Positions 17,934-26,177 of a stretch of DNA of 64,000 bases are shown here, one piece after another. A program made the position numbers and the translations under genes. The notes under the pieces are model-generated. The model had not been told where the DNA came from. It searched no databases and saw only the letters and a program-made list of their open reading frames with translations. Source of the DNA: Acidobacteriota bacterium (lineage in GTDB: Bacteria; Acidobacteriota; Vicinamibacteria; Vicinamibacterales; JAKQTR01). Numbering within the stretch: the stretch's first letter is position 1; every line of letters starts with the position of its first letter. The stretch covers positions 42,810 to 106,809 of the forward strand of contig JAKQTR010000028.1 of the NCBI GenBank assembly GCA_029562975.1, given 5' to 3'.

Positions 17934-20289
17934 ACCCCCCGTGCTCGGTGCGCTCGATGATCTCGTCCTGCAGCGCCTCCGAGAGGTCGCAGAAGTAGTC
18001 GCTGTACCCCGCGACCCGGACGATGAGGCCGCGGTGGGCCGCGGGGTTGGCCTTGGCCTCCCGGAGGAGATCGGCCGAGACCACGTTGAACTGCACGTGG
18101 TGGCCGTCCAGCTTGAAGTAGGCGCGGACGAGGCCGTGGAGACCGTCGACGCCTGCGTCGCCCTCGACGAGGCCCGGCGCGAACTTCATGTTGAGCAGCG
18201 TCCCCCCGGTCTTGATGTGGTCCATCTTGGACGCCGACTTCATCACGGCGGTCGGCCCGCGCCGATCCGCGCCCTGCACGGGGCTGATGCCCTCCGAGAC
18301 CGGGTGCCCTTCGCCGCGGCCGTCGGCCGAGGCGAGGCACACCTCGCCGAAATACACGTGGCAGGTGGTGGGCAGCATCTCGAGGCGGTACGCGCCGCCC
18401 TTCGTGTTGGGCCGCCCGTCGATCGCCTCGAAGAGCATCCCGAAGGTCCGCGTCATCAGCGCGTCCGCGTAGTCATCGTCGTTGCCGTACTTGTGCGTCT
18501 TGTGGAGTAGGCGCTGCCGAAGCTCCTCGTGGCCCGTGAAGTCCGAGTCGAGGATCTCGACGAAGCGGGCGAGCGGCAGGTCGCCCCGCTCGTACACCAG
18601 CTCCTTGAGCGCTGACAGGCTGTCGGTGACGGTGCCGATGCCGACGGCCTGGATGAACGTGTTGTTGTAGCGGGCGCCGCCGGCGTTGTAGTCCCGGCCC
18701 TTCGCGATGCAGTCGTCGGTGATGACGGACAGGAACGTGTGCGGCATGCGCGTCGCGTAGAGCCGCTCGACGAGCTGGTTGCCGCGGATCTTGACGTCGA
18801 CGACATGGCGCACCTGCGCCTCGAAGGCCGCGAAGAGATCGTCGAAAGAGGCGAACCCCGCCGGGTCGCCCGTCCGGGCGCCCACGCGCTTGCCGGTGCG
18901 CACGTCGAACCCGTCGTGCAGCGCCAGCTCGAGCATCTTCGCCAGGTTGAAGTAGCCGGTGAGGATGTACGCCTCCTTGCCGAAGGCGCCCACCTCCACG
19001 CAGCCCGAGCACCCGCCCTCCCTGGCGTCCTCGAGGCTCTTGCCCTGCCGCAGCTGCTCCTCGACGACCGCGTCGGCGTTGAACAGCGACGGGAACCCGT
19101 AGCCCTTGCGGATGACGCGCAGCGCGTGCTTCAGCACCGCGTCCGGCGTCTTGCGCGACACCTGCACGTTGCTGCTCGGCTGCAGGAGGTGCATCTCGTC
19201 GATGATGTCGAGCAGCAGGCGCGTGACCTCGTTCGAGCCGTCGCGGCCGTCGCGGAGCAGTCCCGCGAGGTTGATGGTGGCGAAGTCCGTGTACGTGCCG
19301 CTCTCGGCCGCCGTCACGCCGACCTTCGGCGGCGCCGGGTGGTTGTTGAACTTGACGAAGAAGCATTCGAGCAGCTCCCTCGCGGAGTCCCGCGTGAGCG
19401 TGCCCGCCTCGAGGCCCGCCTGGTAGAAGGGCAGCAGGTGCTGGTCGAGATGGCCGGGGCTGAACGAGTCCCAGCCGTTCAACTCGGTCACGACGGCGAG
19501 ATGGCAGAACCAGTACTGCTGCAGCGCCTCATGGAAGTCGCGCGGCGCGCGCGCCGGGACGTGGCGGCACACGCCGGCGATCTTCCGCAGTTCGCGGCGC
19601 CGGCGCTCGTCCGGCTCCTTCGCCGCTGCCGCCTCGGCCATCTCGGCGTGGCGCTCGGCGAAGCGCATCACCGCGTCGCAGGCGATGGACATGGCGCGAA
19701 GCTCGTCGCGCTTGTCCAGCGCCTCGGGATCGCCCGCGAAGTCGAGCGCGGCCTCCGCGGCCGCGATCTCCGCCTTGAAGTCGAGGAGGCCCTTCCGGTA
19801 GATCTTGCCGTCCGCGACGGTGTGCCCCGGCGCGCGCTGCTCCATGAACTCGGTGAAGCAGCCCGCGTCGTAGGCGTCCTTCCACTCGGGGGGCAGCTCG
19901 CGGAACATCTGGTCCCGCAGGGAGCGGCCCGCCCAGAAGGGGATGATCTCGCGCGTGTACAGCTCGATGACCGACGGATCCACCGCGTAGCGCGTCTTCG
20001 GGCGAGAGTCGAGGACGCGGAGGTCCTCCGCGCTGTGGCAGGTCAGCTCCGGGAAGGTGGGCACGGCTTTCGGCCGGGGGCCGCGCTCGCCGACGATGAG
20101 CTCGCCGTCGCCCATCCAGAGGGTCTTCCGGTCGCACAGCGCGTAGAAGCTCATCGCGCGCAGCACGGGCGCGCTGTGGCGGCCGAGATGCGCCTTGTAG
20201 AACTCCGTCAGAATGGCGGCGCGCTCGCCGCTGATGGACGGGACGGCGGCGAGGCTCTCCTCGCGGAGACGACGGGTGCGTGCGGTCAT
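17929..20289 (-). CDS. hypD: Glycyl radical enzyme, probable trans-4-hydroxy-L-proline dehydratase
   Basis: 786 residues. The glycyl radical loop is RVAGYSDYF (Gly761) and the thiyl Cys is Cys430 in GCSGCVEVG, so the Cys-Gly spacing is 331, equal to the published C. difficile HypD (C434, G765). With that offset of four, the HypD active-site residues I recall (F152, H160, D278, S334, F340, E436, Y450, T645) match F148, H156, D274, S330, F336, E432, Y446 and T641 here. Predicted reaction: hydroxyproline to 1-pyrroline-5-carboxylate plus water. The start at 20289 overlaps the activase stop as ATGA. No proC (reductase) is adjacent. The enzyme needs anoxic conditions. The residue list is from memory and should be checked by alignment. 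Confidence 0.85.
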   Translation of the reverse strand: MTARTRRLREESLAAVPSISGERAAILTEFYKAHLGRHSAPVLRAMSFYALCDRKTLWMGDGELIVGERGPRPKAVPTFPELTCHSAEDLRVLDSRPKTRYAVDPSVIELYTREIIPFWAGRSLRDQMFRELPPEWKDAYDAGCFTEFMEQRAPGHTVADGKIYRKGLLDFKAEIAAAEAALDFAGDPEALDKRDELRAMSIACDAVMRFAERHAEMAEAAAAKEPDERRRRELRKIAGVCRHVPARAPRDFHEALQQYWFCHLAVVTELNGWDSFSPGHLDQHLLPFYQAGLEAGTLTRDSARELLECFFVKFNNHPAPPKVGVTAAESGTYTDFATINLAGLLRDGRDGSNEVTRLLLDIIDEMHLLQPSSNVQVSRKTPDAVLKHALRVIRKGYGFPSLFNADAVVEEQLRQGKSLEDAREGGCSGCVEVGAFGKEAYILTGYFNLAKMLELALHDGFDVRTGKRVGARTGDPAGFASFDDLFAAFEAQVRHVVDVKIRGNQLVERLYATRMPHTFLSVITDDCIAKGRDYNAGGARYNNTFIQAVGIGTVTDSLSALKELVYERGDLPLARFVEILDSDFTGHEELRQRLLHKTHKYGNDDDYADALMTRTFGMLFEAIDGRPNTKGGAYRLEMLPTTCHVYFGEVCLASADGRGEGHPVSEGISPVQGADRRGPTAVMKSASKMDHIKTGGTLLNMKFAPGLVEGDAGVDGLHGLVRAYFKLDGHHVQFNVVSADLLREAKANPAAHRGLIVRVAGYSDYFCDLSEALQDEIIERTEHGGF

Positions 20290-21164
20290 GCGCGGCCTCC
20301 GATGGTCGTGTGCAGGCCCCGGGCCCTGAAGGCGCGCGCCAGCGATTCGAGTCGCCCGGGCGGGGGCGGGGGCGTGCCGCGAAGCGGCGTCTCCAGGCCC
20401 GCGCGGGCGAACTTCGCTTCGCCGGCCGGGTGGTAGGGGAGCAGGTCGACGCGGTCGACGCCGGGCAGCGAGCGCACGAACGCCGCCGTCGCCTCCATGT
20501 TGGCGTCGTCGTCGTTCACGCCCGGCACGACGGGCACACGGATCCAGAGCGCGCGATGCACCTGCGCGAGGCTCCGCAGATTGGCAAGGATGAGCGCGTT
20601 GGAGGCACCGGTGGCGGAGCGGTGACGGACGTCGTCGATGAGCTTGAGGTCGTACAGCACCAGGTTCGCGCGCTCCGCCGCGGAGCGCAGCGCCGGCCAG
20701 GGCCCGAACCCGCACGTGTCGAGCGCCGTGTGAACGCCCTCGGCCTGGAGCAGCGCGAGCGCCTCGGTGACGAACGCCGCCTGCGCGAGGGGCTCGCCGC
20801 CCGAGAAGGTGACCCCCCCGCCCGATTCCTCGAAGAAGGCGCGGTCGCGGAGGACGTCGCGGACGAGCGCGCGCGCGTCCGTCCGCTCGCCCACGCCCCG
20901 CAGCGCGCCCGTCGGGCACGCGGCGACGTCCTCCGCGTCGCGGCCCGTGACCACGGGGCTGTCCAGTTCGACGTCGGTGCAGCGCCCGCAGCTCATGCAC
21001 AGGCGGCGCAGCCGGACGTACTCCGGGTCGGACGACTGGCTCTCCGGGTTGTGGCACCACGCGCAGCTGAGCGGGCAGCCTTTCATGAAGACCGTGGTGC
21101 GGACGCCCGGCCCGTCGTGGAGCGAGAAGCGCTGGACGTTGAAGACCAGGCCGCTTCCCATCAC
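20286..21164 (-). CDS. Glycyl radical enzyme activase (radical SAM)
   Basis: 292 residues. The radical SAM cluster motif is CPLSCAWC (CX3CX2C) in FMKGCPLSCAWCHNPESQ. A CMSCGRC plus CPTGAL insert provides one additional 4Fe-4S site, fewer than the two in many activases. GGGVTFSGGEPLAQ is the SAM-binding GGE motif. It abstracts hydrogen from Gly761 of the neighbouring enzyme. Its stop overlaps the enzyme start and its start overlaps the GntR stop (both ATGA). A second ATG directly follows the first; either could be used. Confidence 0.93.
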   Translation of the reverse strand: MMGSGLVFNVQRFSLHDGPGVRTTVFMKGCPLSCAWCHNPESQSSDPEYVRLRRLCMSCGRCTDVELDSPVVTGRDAEDVAACPTGALRGVGERTDARALVRDVLRDRAFFEESGGGVTFSGGEPLAQAAFVTEALALLQAEGVHTALDTCGFGPWPALRSAAERANLVLYDLKLIDDVRHRSATGASNALILANLRSLAQVHRALWIRVPVVPGVNDDDANMEATAAFVRSLPGVDRVDLLPYHPAGEAKFARAGLETPLRGTPPPPPGRLESLARAFRARGLHTTIGGRA

Positions 21165-21898
21165 GGCGCTCCGGGGCCGGCCGCGAAGTAGTACGCGTGG
21201 ATGAAGGGCTCCTGGACCGCGAAGGACCAGTGCACGCGCTGCAGGTGCGCGGCCGCTTCATCGATGTCGCCCCGCTCGAGGAGCCGCAGGAAGTCCTCGT
21301 GCTCGACCATCGAGTGCTGCTCCCAGGCCTGGACCATCGATCGGCGGCGCGGCCAGTCGTAGAGGCGCTGCTTGAGGAGGCGGACCTGCGCGACCAGGCG
21401 CGCGTTGTCGCTGCGCGCCAGGTAGACGTCGTGGAACGCGAGGTTCGCGGCGTAATACCGATCGAAGTCGCGGGCGGCGACGGCGTCGGCCATGTCGGCG
21501 TCGAGCTGCCGCATGCGGGAGAAGTCGGCGGGGCCGAGCGAGCGGCCGACCGATCGGAGGGCGGACGCCTCGAGGGCGCCGATGATCTCGTAGAAGTGCC
21601 GGATATCGTCGAGGGTGAGGTCGTTCAGGCGGAAGCCGCGGCGGGGGAAGACGGAGACGAAGCCCTGGGCCTCGAGGTGCAGCAGGGCCTCGCGCAGGGG
21701 TGTCCTGCTGATGCCGAGGCGCCTGGCGATGTCGGTGAGATCGAGGAACCCGCCGGGCTGGAGCCCGCCGCGGGCCATCTCGGCGCGGAGGTAGTCGTAG
21801 ACCTGCTCTCTGAGAGATCTGGTGTTCAGCCGGGGAGCCTCTCCCAGAGGGGGAGGCTCCGGCGCCGTGGCGCGGTGAAGCGCGTCCGGGACGCTCAT
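21161..21898 (-). CDS. GntR-family regulator, FadR/FCD subfamily
   Basis: 245 residues. An N-terminal winged helix (LREQVYDYLRAEMARGGLQP, DIARRLGISRTPLREALLHL) is followed by the all-helical FCD effector domain with metal-site His residues in LAFHDVYL, EHEDFL and HLQRVHW. It is transcribed ahead of the activase and dehydratase with ATGA coupling, so it probably senses hydroxyproline, its product or a related metabolite. Start at ATG 21898; an AT-rich symmetric site overlaps it. Confidence 0.88.
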   Translation of the reverse strand: MSVPDALHRATAPEPPPLGEAPRLNTRSLREQVYDYLRAEMARGGLQPGGFLDLTDIARRLGISRTPLREALLHLEAQGFVSVFPRRGFRLNDLTLDDIRHFYEIIGALEASALRSVGRSLGPADFSRMRQLDADMADAVAARDFDRYYAANLAFHDVYLARSDNARLVAQVRLLKQRLYDWPRRRSMVQAWEQHSMVEHEDFLRLLERGDIDEAAAHLQRVHWSFAVQEPFIHAYYFAAGPGAP

Positions 21899-21919
21899 CT
21901 GAAATGTAATATATCAGAT
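21897..21919. promoter_or_regulatory. Probable GntR operator and promoter at the start of the GntR-activase-dehydratase operon
   Basis: ATCTGA (21897-21902) and TCAGAT (21914-21919) are exact inverted repeats. Inside them TGTAATATATCA (21905-21916) is itself near-symmetric. On the minus strand TATATT acts as a possible -10 only a few bases before ATG 21898, so the mRNA may be leaderless and the operator would cover both promoter and start codon. AT-richness stands out in this GC-rich context. Confidence 0.55.
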
Positions 21920-21966
21920 TCGAGGCCTGGCTTGGAGGCAACTTGGGTCTCGGCCTCCTACCTGGC

Positions 21967-22635
21967 CTACTGCTTGGCCGGTCCGACGGCGATGGCGATC
22001 TGCGGCGCCTTCGCGCCGGGCGCGGGGCCGACGATGAGCTGCCACGCGGCCTTGGGCCGCTCTTCACGCTCGCCGATCTTCTGGAGCGCGCCCTGGAGCG
22101 TCAGGCCGCTGAAATCCATCGTCAGCGTGGTGACGTCCGGGACCCGGCACTTGAGCTCGACGGGGAGGCCGACGGCTTCGCTCAGCCGTTTGTTGACGTC
22201 CGCGAGCGGAGCGTGCTCGAAGTTCAGGCCCGCGGGCAGCTCCTTCCGGAACGCGTCCACGACGGCCTGTGCCTCGGGCGTCGCCGCTTTCCCGCCGACG
22301 GAGACACGGGCCGCGATCGAGCTGGCGTCGCTCCCGGCCCGAACGACGAGCCGCGCGCTCGTCAACTCCCAGGTGCAGCCGATGCTCTCGCAGATGGCAG
22401 TGAGGGCCGTCCTGGCGCTGACGTGCCTGACCGCGATGTCCACGGGACTGGTCAGCGACGGATCCACGCTGGCTGTGACGCCGATGGCCTCCGCGACGGC
22501 GTTGAACGCGGCTTGAGGCGCGACGGCGTTGAGGTCCAGCGTGACCTTCTTGGATTCGGCGTCCTGCGCCAGCGCCGGAGCCGCAGGCATCACGAGGAAC
22601 AGCGACAGCAGCAGGGCAGGGCAGCAACGGTTCAT
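21967..22635 (-). CDS. Secreted protein with tandem STN-like (secretin/TonB short) domains
   Basis: 222 residues. Signal peptide MNRCCPALLLSLFLVMPAAP to ALAQ. Residues of about 30-100 (VTLDLNAVAPQAAFNAVAEA, IGVTASVDPSLTSPVDIAVR, TALTAICESIGCTWELTSAR) fit the STN fold that in FecA-type receptors contacts the periplasmic part of an anti-sigma factor. A second, weaker copy spans about 130-195 (AGLNFEHAPLADVNKRLSEA). No barrel follows, so it is a free periplasmic or surface protein. The start overlaps the sigma factor stop as ATGA, implying matched expression. Confidence 0.75.
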   Translation of the reverse strand: MNRCCPALLLSLFLVMPAAPALAQDAESKKVTLDLNAVAPQAAFNAVAEAIGVTASVDPSLTSPVDIAVRHVSARTALTAICESIGCTWELTSARLVVRAGSDASSIAARVSVGGKAATPEAQAVVDAFRKELPAGLNFEHAPLADVNKRLSEAVGLPVELKCRVPDVTTLTMDFSGLTLQGALQKIGEREERPKAAWQLIVGPAPGAKAPQIAIAVGPAKQ

Positions 22636-23411
22636 CGGGCTTCTCCTTCGACGAGCAACAGGCCGTGGCCTTCAGGCGGCCGGCTCTGGCGGGCCGGGCC
22701 CCCGGTGATCGATGTGGACCCATCGGGCATCCGGACGACGAGCAGCCCGTCGGACAGCGTGCCGGAGATGGCGTCCGGGACCGCAGGCGGGGCGGGTAGC
22801 TCCGCGCTCTGCCTGACGGTCAGGGCGGCGGCGAGCACGAGGATCGCCGCGGCGGTGGCGAGCGCCATCCGGGAGTGCCTCGAGCCGGGAGCGGAGGCGA
22901 GCGTGCGGGCCGCGACGCGGGCGGCGAGACGCGCGCGGGCGCGGGACACGCGCCTCTTCACCGCCGGAACGGAGATCCGCAGGGCCGAGGCCGCGTCCGC
23001 CATGCTCAGGCCCGCGGCCGCCACGAGCAGGATGGCCTCGCGGTCGCGCGACGAGAGGCGCGCGATCGCGGCGCGGACGCGTTCCGCCTCGTCGCGTGCG
23101 AGGGCCCGGGCCTCCGGCGTCGGCGCGTGCGAGCGATTCCCGGCCGCGGATTCGAGCGGCAGCCACAGCCGCTGCCTCCAGGACGCGCGCGCCGCTCTCC
23201 GGCGCGCGATCGCGAAGACGAATGCATCGGGGGAGGCGGGGGCGCCTCCGTTGCGGCAGGCGCGGACGAGGGCCGCAAGGCTCTCCTGCGCCACGTCCTC
23301 GGCGAGGGCACGGTCGCCCAGCCGCGCCGTCGCGTAGCGCAGCACCCTCGGCGCGAGCGCGACGACGGTGCCTTCGAGGTCCACGATCGCAAGAGAACCC
23401 TGGCTCGCCAT
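22632..23411 (-). CDS. ECF-type sigma factor with a C-terminal membrane anchor and periplasmic tail
   Basis: 259 residues. Region 2 lies at about 15-80 (GDRALAEDVAQESLAALVRA) and region 4 at about 110-165 (IARLSSRDREAILLVAAAGL, then SMADAASALRISVPAVKRRV). Unlike ordinary ECF factors of about 190 residues, it continues into a hydrophobic segment (182-199, MALATAAAILVLAAALTV) and a 60-residue tail ending at the start of the STN gene. With the sigma domains cytoplasmic, the tail would be periplasmic. I see no FecR-like or zinc anti-sigma motif in the tail. Regulated proteolysis could free the sigma part. Confidence 0.8.
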   Translation of the reverse strand: MASQGSLAIVDLEGTVVALAPRVLRYATARLGDRALAEDVAQESLAALVRACRNGGAPASPDAFVFAIARRRAARASWRQRLWLPLESAAGNRSHAPTPEARALARDEAERVRAAIARLSSRDREAILLVAAAGLSMADAASALRISVPAVKRRVSRARARLAARVAARTLASAPGSRHSRMALATAAAILVLAAALTVRQSAELPAPPAVPDAISGTLSDGLLVVRMPDGSTSITGGPARQSRPPEGHGLLLVEGEAR

Positions 23412-23508
23412 GCGGTCACACTGAGCCGATCAGATCGTGCATCGGGTACGATGAAACGTCACGCCCGGCGGCGCCTCTCCCGTGGCCCGCCGGGCGGGAG
23501 GATGCCCT

Positions 23509-23856
23509 GTGCGCTGGGTCTTCGCGATCATCATCGCTCTTCACGGCCTGATTCACTTCATGGGGCCAGCCAAAGCGTTCGGCCTTGCCGACCTGCCGCA
23601 GCTCACGCGTCCGCTCTCGCGCGGCATGGGACTGGCCTGGCTGCTGGCGGGTCTCCTCACGCTCGCGGCCGTCGCGGCGCTCTTTGCCTGGCCGCGGTGC
23701 TGGTGGGTGATCGGCGCCGCAGCGGCCGTCCTCTCGCAGGCTGTCATCTTCACGTCCTGGACCGACGCCAGGGCTGGCACGCTCGCCAACCTCATCCTGC
23801 TCGCGGGGGTGGCCTGCGGCGTGCTGACGGGATGGCCCGGGCGATCACCGTCATAG
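23509..23856 (+). CDS. Small multi-pass membrane protein of unknown function
   Basis: 115 residues from GTG 23509, chosen because GGAGG (23497-23501) is spaced 7 bases from it; an earlier GTG at 23482 lacks such a site. About four hydrophobic segments: WVFAIIIALHGLIHFMG, GLAWLLAGLLTLAAVAALFA, WWVIGAAAAVLSQAVIF and LANLILLAGVACGVLTG. No catalytic motif. It stands alone, divergent from the sigma factor gene and upstream of the sialic acid operon on the same strand. Confidence 0.7.
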   Translation: MRWVFAIIIALHGLIHFMGPAKAFGLADLPQLTRPLSRGMGLAWLLAGLLTLAAVAALFAWPRCWWVIGAAAAVLSQAVIFTSWTDARAGTLANLILLAGVACGVLTGWPGRSPS

Positions 23857-24030
23857 CCGGGCGGCGCGCCGCCGAAGACCCTGGAGACTCGCACCCGCCT
23901 GCGGGCGCCCGCGTCGGACTTCCCGAACCTGGCTCGGCTGCGCGGGATGATCGGCGCCGGCAGGGCTTCATCTGCGCCTGCGGTCCGGCCCCGGACCGGA
24001 GTAGAATCACGGCCGACTGGAGATGAGCCC

Positions 24031-24957
24031 ATGAGCGCCAGGAAGCCGCACCGTGCCCCGACGCCCGCGATGACGAGGCTCGACGGCCTGATCGCGGCTC
24101 CATTCACGCCCTTCGACCGGAAGGGCGACGTGAGCCTGCCGGTGATCGCGCAGCAGGTCCGGCACCTCCTGAAGACCGGCGTCCGGGGCGCCTACGTGTG
24201 CGGCACGACGGGCGAGGGCATTTCGTGCACGGTGGCCGAGCGGAAGGCCATCCTGGAGGAGTGGGTGCGCCGGTCGGGCGGGCGGCTGGTGATCATCGCG
24301 CACGTCGGCGCGCTCTCCGTGCGCGACGCGCAGGAACTGGCGGCCCATGCGCAGGCGTGCGGCGCGGACGCGGCGTCCATCGTGCCGCCGAATTTCTTCA
24401 AGCCCGCGTCGGTGGCCGGCCTCGTGGCCCACGTCGCCGCCGTGGCCGCGGCGGCGCCCCGGCTGCCGTTCTACTACTACCACACGATGATGTCGGGCGT
24501 GGACCTGTCGATGCCGGCGTTCCTCGAGGCCGCCGAGCGATCGATCCCGACGCTGGCCGGCGTCAAGTTCAACAGCTTCAACCTCTACGAGTACCAGAAC
24601 TGCCTCCGCGCGTGCGGCGGCCGCTACGACATCGTCTACGGCGTGGACGAGGTGTTTGCGGGCGCCCTGACGCTCGGCGCGCGGGCGTTCATCGGCTCCA
24701 CGTACAACTACGCGGCGCCGCTGTACCACGCCATCCGGGAGGCCGTCGATGCCGGCCGGCTCGAGGAGGCCCGCGCGGGCATGGCCCGGGTCTGCGCCAT
24801 CGTCGATCTGCTGGAGCAACACGGCGGTCTTGCCGCGGGCAAGGCCATGATGGGCGCCCACGGCATCGACGTCGGCGACCCGCGGCTGCCGCTCGGCGCC
24901 CTCGCCCCCGCCCGAAAGGCCGCCCTCGTCCGGCGGCTTCGGGAGATCCTCGCCTGA
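24031..24957 (+). CDS. nanA: N-acetylneuraminate lyase (DHDPS/NAL family)
   Basis: 308 residues from ATG 24031 (GGAG at 24019-24022); ATG 24070 is an alternative. TIM-barrel features: the carboxylate-binding GTTGEGISCTVAERK, Tyr in FYYYHTMMSG, and the Schiff-base Lys in LAGVKFNSFNLYE. GSTYNYAAPLYHAI near the C-terminus favours the sialic acid lyase branch over dihydrodipicolinate synthase. It splits N-acetylneuraminate into pyruvate and N-acetylmannosamine. The next genes supply the epimerase and transporter. A TAGAAT box (24002-24007) lies upstream. Confidence 0.85.
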   Translation: MSARKPHRAPTPAMTRLDGLIAAPFTPFDRKGDVSLPVIAQQVRHLLKTGVRGAYVCGTTGEGISCTVAERKAILEEWVRRSGGRLVIIAHVGALSVRDAQELAAHAQACGADAASIVPPNFFKPASVAGLVAHVAAVAAAAPRLPFYYYHTMMSGVDLSMPAFLEAAERSIPTLAGVKFNSFNLYEYQNCLRACGGRYDIVYGVDEVFAGALTLGARAFIGSTYNYAAPLYHAIREAVDAGRLEEARAGMARVCAIVDLLEQHGGLAAGKAMMGAHGIDVGDPRLPLGALAPARKAALVRRLREILA

Positions 24958-24986
24958 GAACGCCCGTGCGGACACTCGCGGCCGGC

Positions 24987-26177
24987 ATGCACGCCTCGCG
25001 GCTTGACGCGCTCGTCCGCGTCTACCGGGACGGCCTCCTCCAGGACACCGTGCCCTTCTGGCTGCGCCACGGCGCCGATCCCGAGTACGGCGGGATCATG
25101 ACGTGCCTCGACCGCGACGGGTCGCTCGTCGACACCGACAAGGGCGTCTGGCAGCAGGGGCGCTTCGCCTGGACGCTCGGCGTCCTCGTCAACACCGTGG
25201 AGCGGCGGCCGGAATGGCTCGCCGCGGCCGAGCACACGCTCGGATTCATCGAGGCGCGCTGCATCGACGCGGACGGACGGATGTTCTTCCACGTCACGCG
25301 CGACGGGCGGCCCATCCGCAAGCGCCGCTACGCGTTCTCGGAGGCCTTCGCGGCGATGGCCTTCGGCGAGCACGCGCGCGCGACCGGCCGTGCACGCTCG
25401 CGCGACATGGCCGAGCGCCTCTACCTCGCCTACGCCGGGCACGAACCGTCGCCGCCCAAGTGGCGCGACACGCGCCCGATGAAGTCGATGAGCGGGCCCA
25501 TGATCCAGATTGCCGTGTGCCAGGCGCTTCGCGAGTCCATCGGCCTGGCGCGCGCCGACGGGGACATCGACCGGGCCATTGCCGAAATCCGCCGCGACTT
25601 CATGAAGCCGGACCTCCGGTGCTGCCTGGAGCACGTTGGGCCGGACGGCGCGGTGATCGGCCACGCGGACGGCCGCCTCCTCAACCCGGGCCATGCCATC
25701 GAAGGGGCGTGGTTCCTGATGCTCGAGGGCAAAACGCGCGGCATCGGGGAGTACGTCGCGGCCGGCTGCGACATTCTCGACTGGATGTGGGACCGCGGCT
25801 GGGACCAGGTGCACGGCGGCCTCCTCTCCTTCGCGGACCTCGACGGCAAGCCGGTGGCCGAGTACTGGCACGACATGAAGTTCTGGTGGCCGCACAACGA
25901 GGCCATCATCGCCACGCTGCTCGCGTACCAGCTGACGGGCGACGCGAGGTACGCGCGCCTGCACGAGCGGGCGCACGACTACGCGTACGGCCTCTTCCCC
26001 GATCCCGAGTTCGGCGAGTGGTTCGGCTACTTCCACCGCGACGGGCGGCTGTCGTCGCCAGCCAAGGGCACGCTCTACAAGGGCTGCTTCCATCTGCCGC
26101 GGCAGCAGCTCGTCTGCTGGCGCCTCTGCGAAGAGATCCGGCAGGGCCGCGTCGGGGCCTTCGGGGCGGCGCGGTGA
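24987..26177 (+). CDS. N-acylglucosamine 2-epimerase (AGE/RnBP family)
   Basis: 396 residues from ATG 24987; GTG 24966 is possible. Alpha6/alpha6-barrel family signatures include YGGIMTCLDRDGSLVDTDKG, VWQQGRFAWTLGVL, LNPGHAIEGAWFL, FWWPHNEAIIATLLAY and LYKGCFHLPRQ, with the conserved catalytic His residues. It interconverts N-acetylmannosamine and N-acetylglucosamine, the second step of the Bacteroides-type sialic acid pathway, which uses an AGE instead of NanE/NanK. The stop overlaps the transporter GTG as GTGA (26174-26177). Confidence 0.88.
   Translation: MHASRLDALVRVYRDGLLQDTVPFWLRHGADPEYGGIMTCLDRDGSLVDTDKGVWQQGRFAWTLGVLVNTVERRPEWLAAAEHTLGFIEARCIDADGRMFFHVTRDGRPIRKRRYAFSEAFAAMAFGEHARATGRARSRDMAERLYLAYAGHEPSPPKWRDTRPMKSMSGPMIQIAVCQALRESIGLARADGDIDRAIAEIRRDFMKPDLRCCLEHVGPDGAVIGHADGRLLNPGHAIEGAWFLMLEGKTRGIGEYVAAGCDILDWMWDRGWDQVHGGLLSFADLDGKPVAEYWHDMKFWWPHNEAIIATLLAYQLTGDARYARLHERAHDYAYGLFPDPEFGEWFGYFHRDGRLSSPAKGTLYKGCFHLPRQQLVCWRLCEEIRQGRVGAFGAAR

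Noticed and set aside
17929..21261. An 1110-residue minus-strand frame suggesting a larger glycyl radical enzyme
   Set aside because: The first 324 residues are an out-of-frame shadow of the activase; the real enzyme starts at ATG 20289 with an ATGA overlap.
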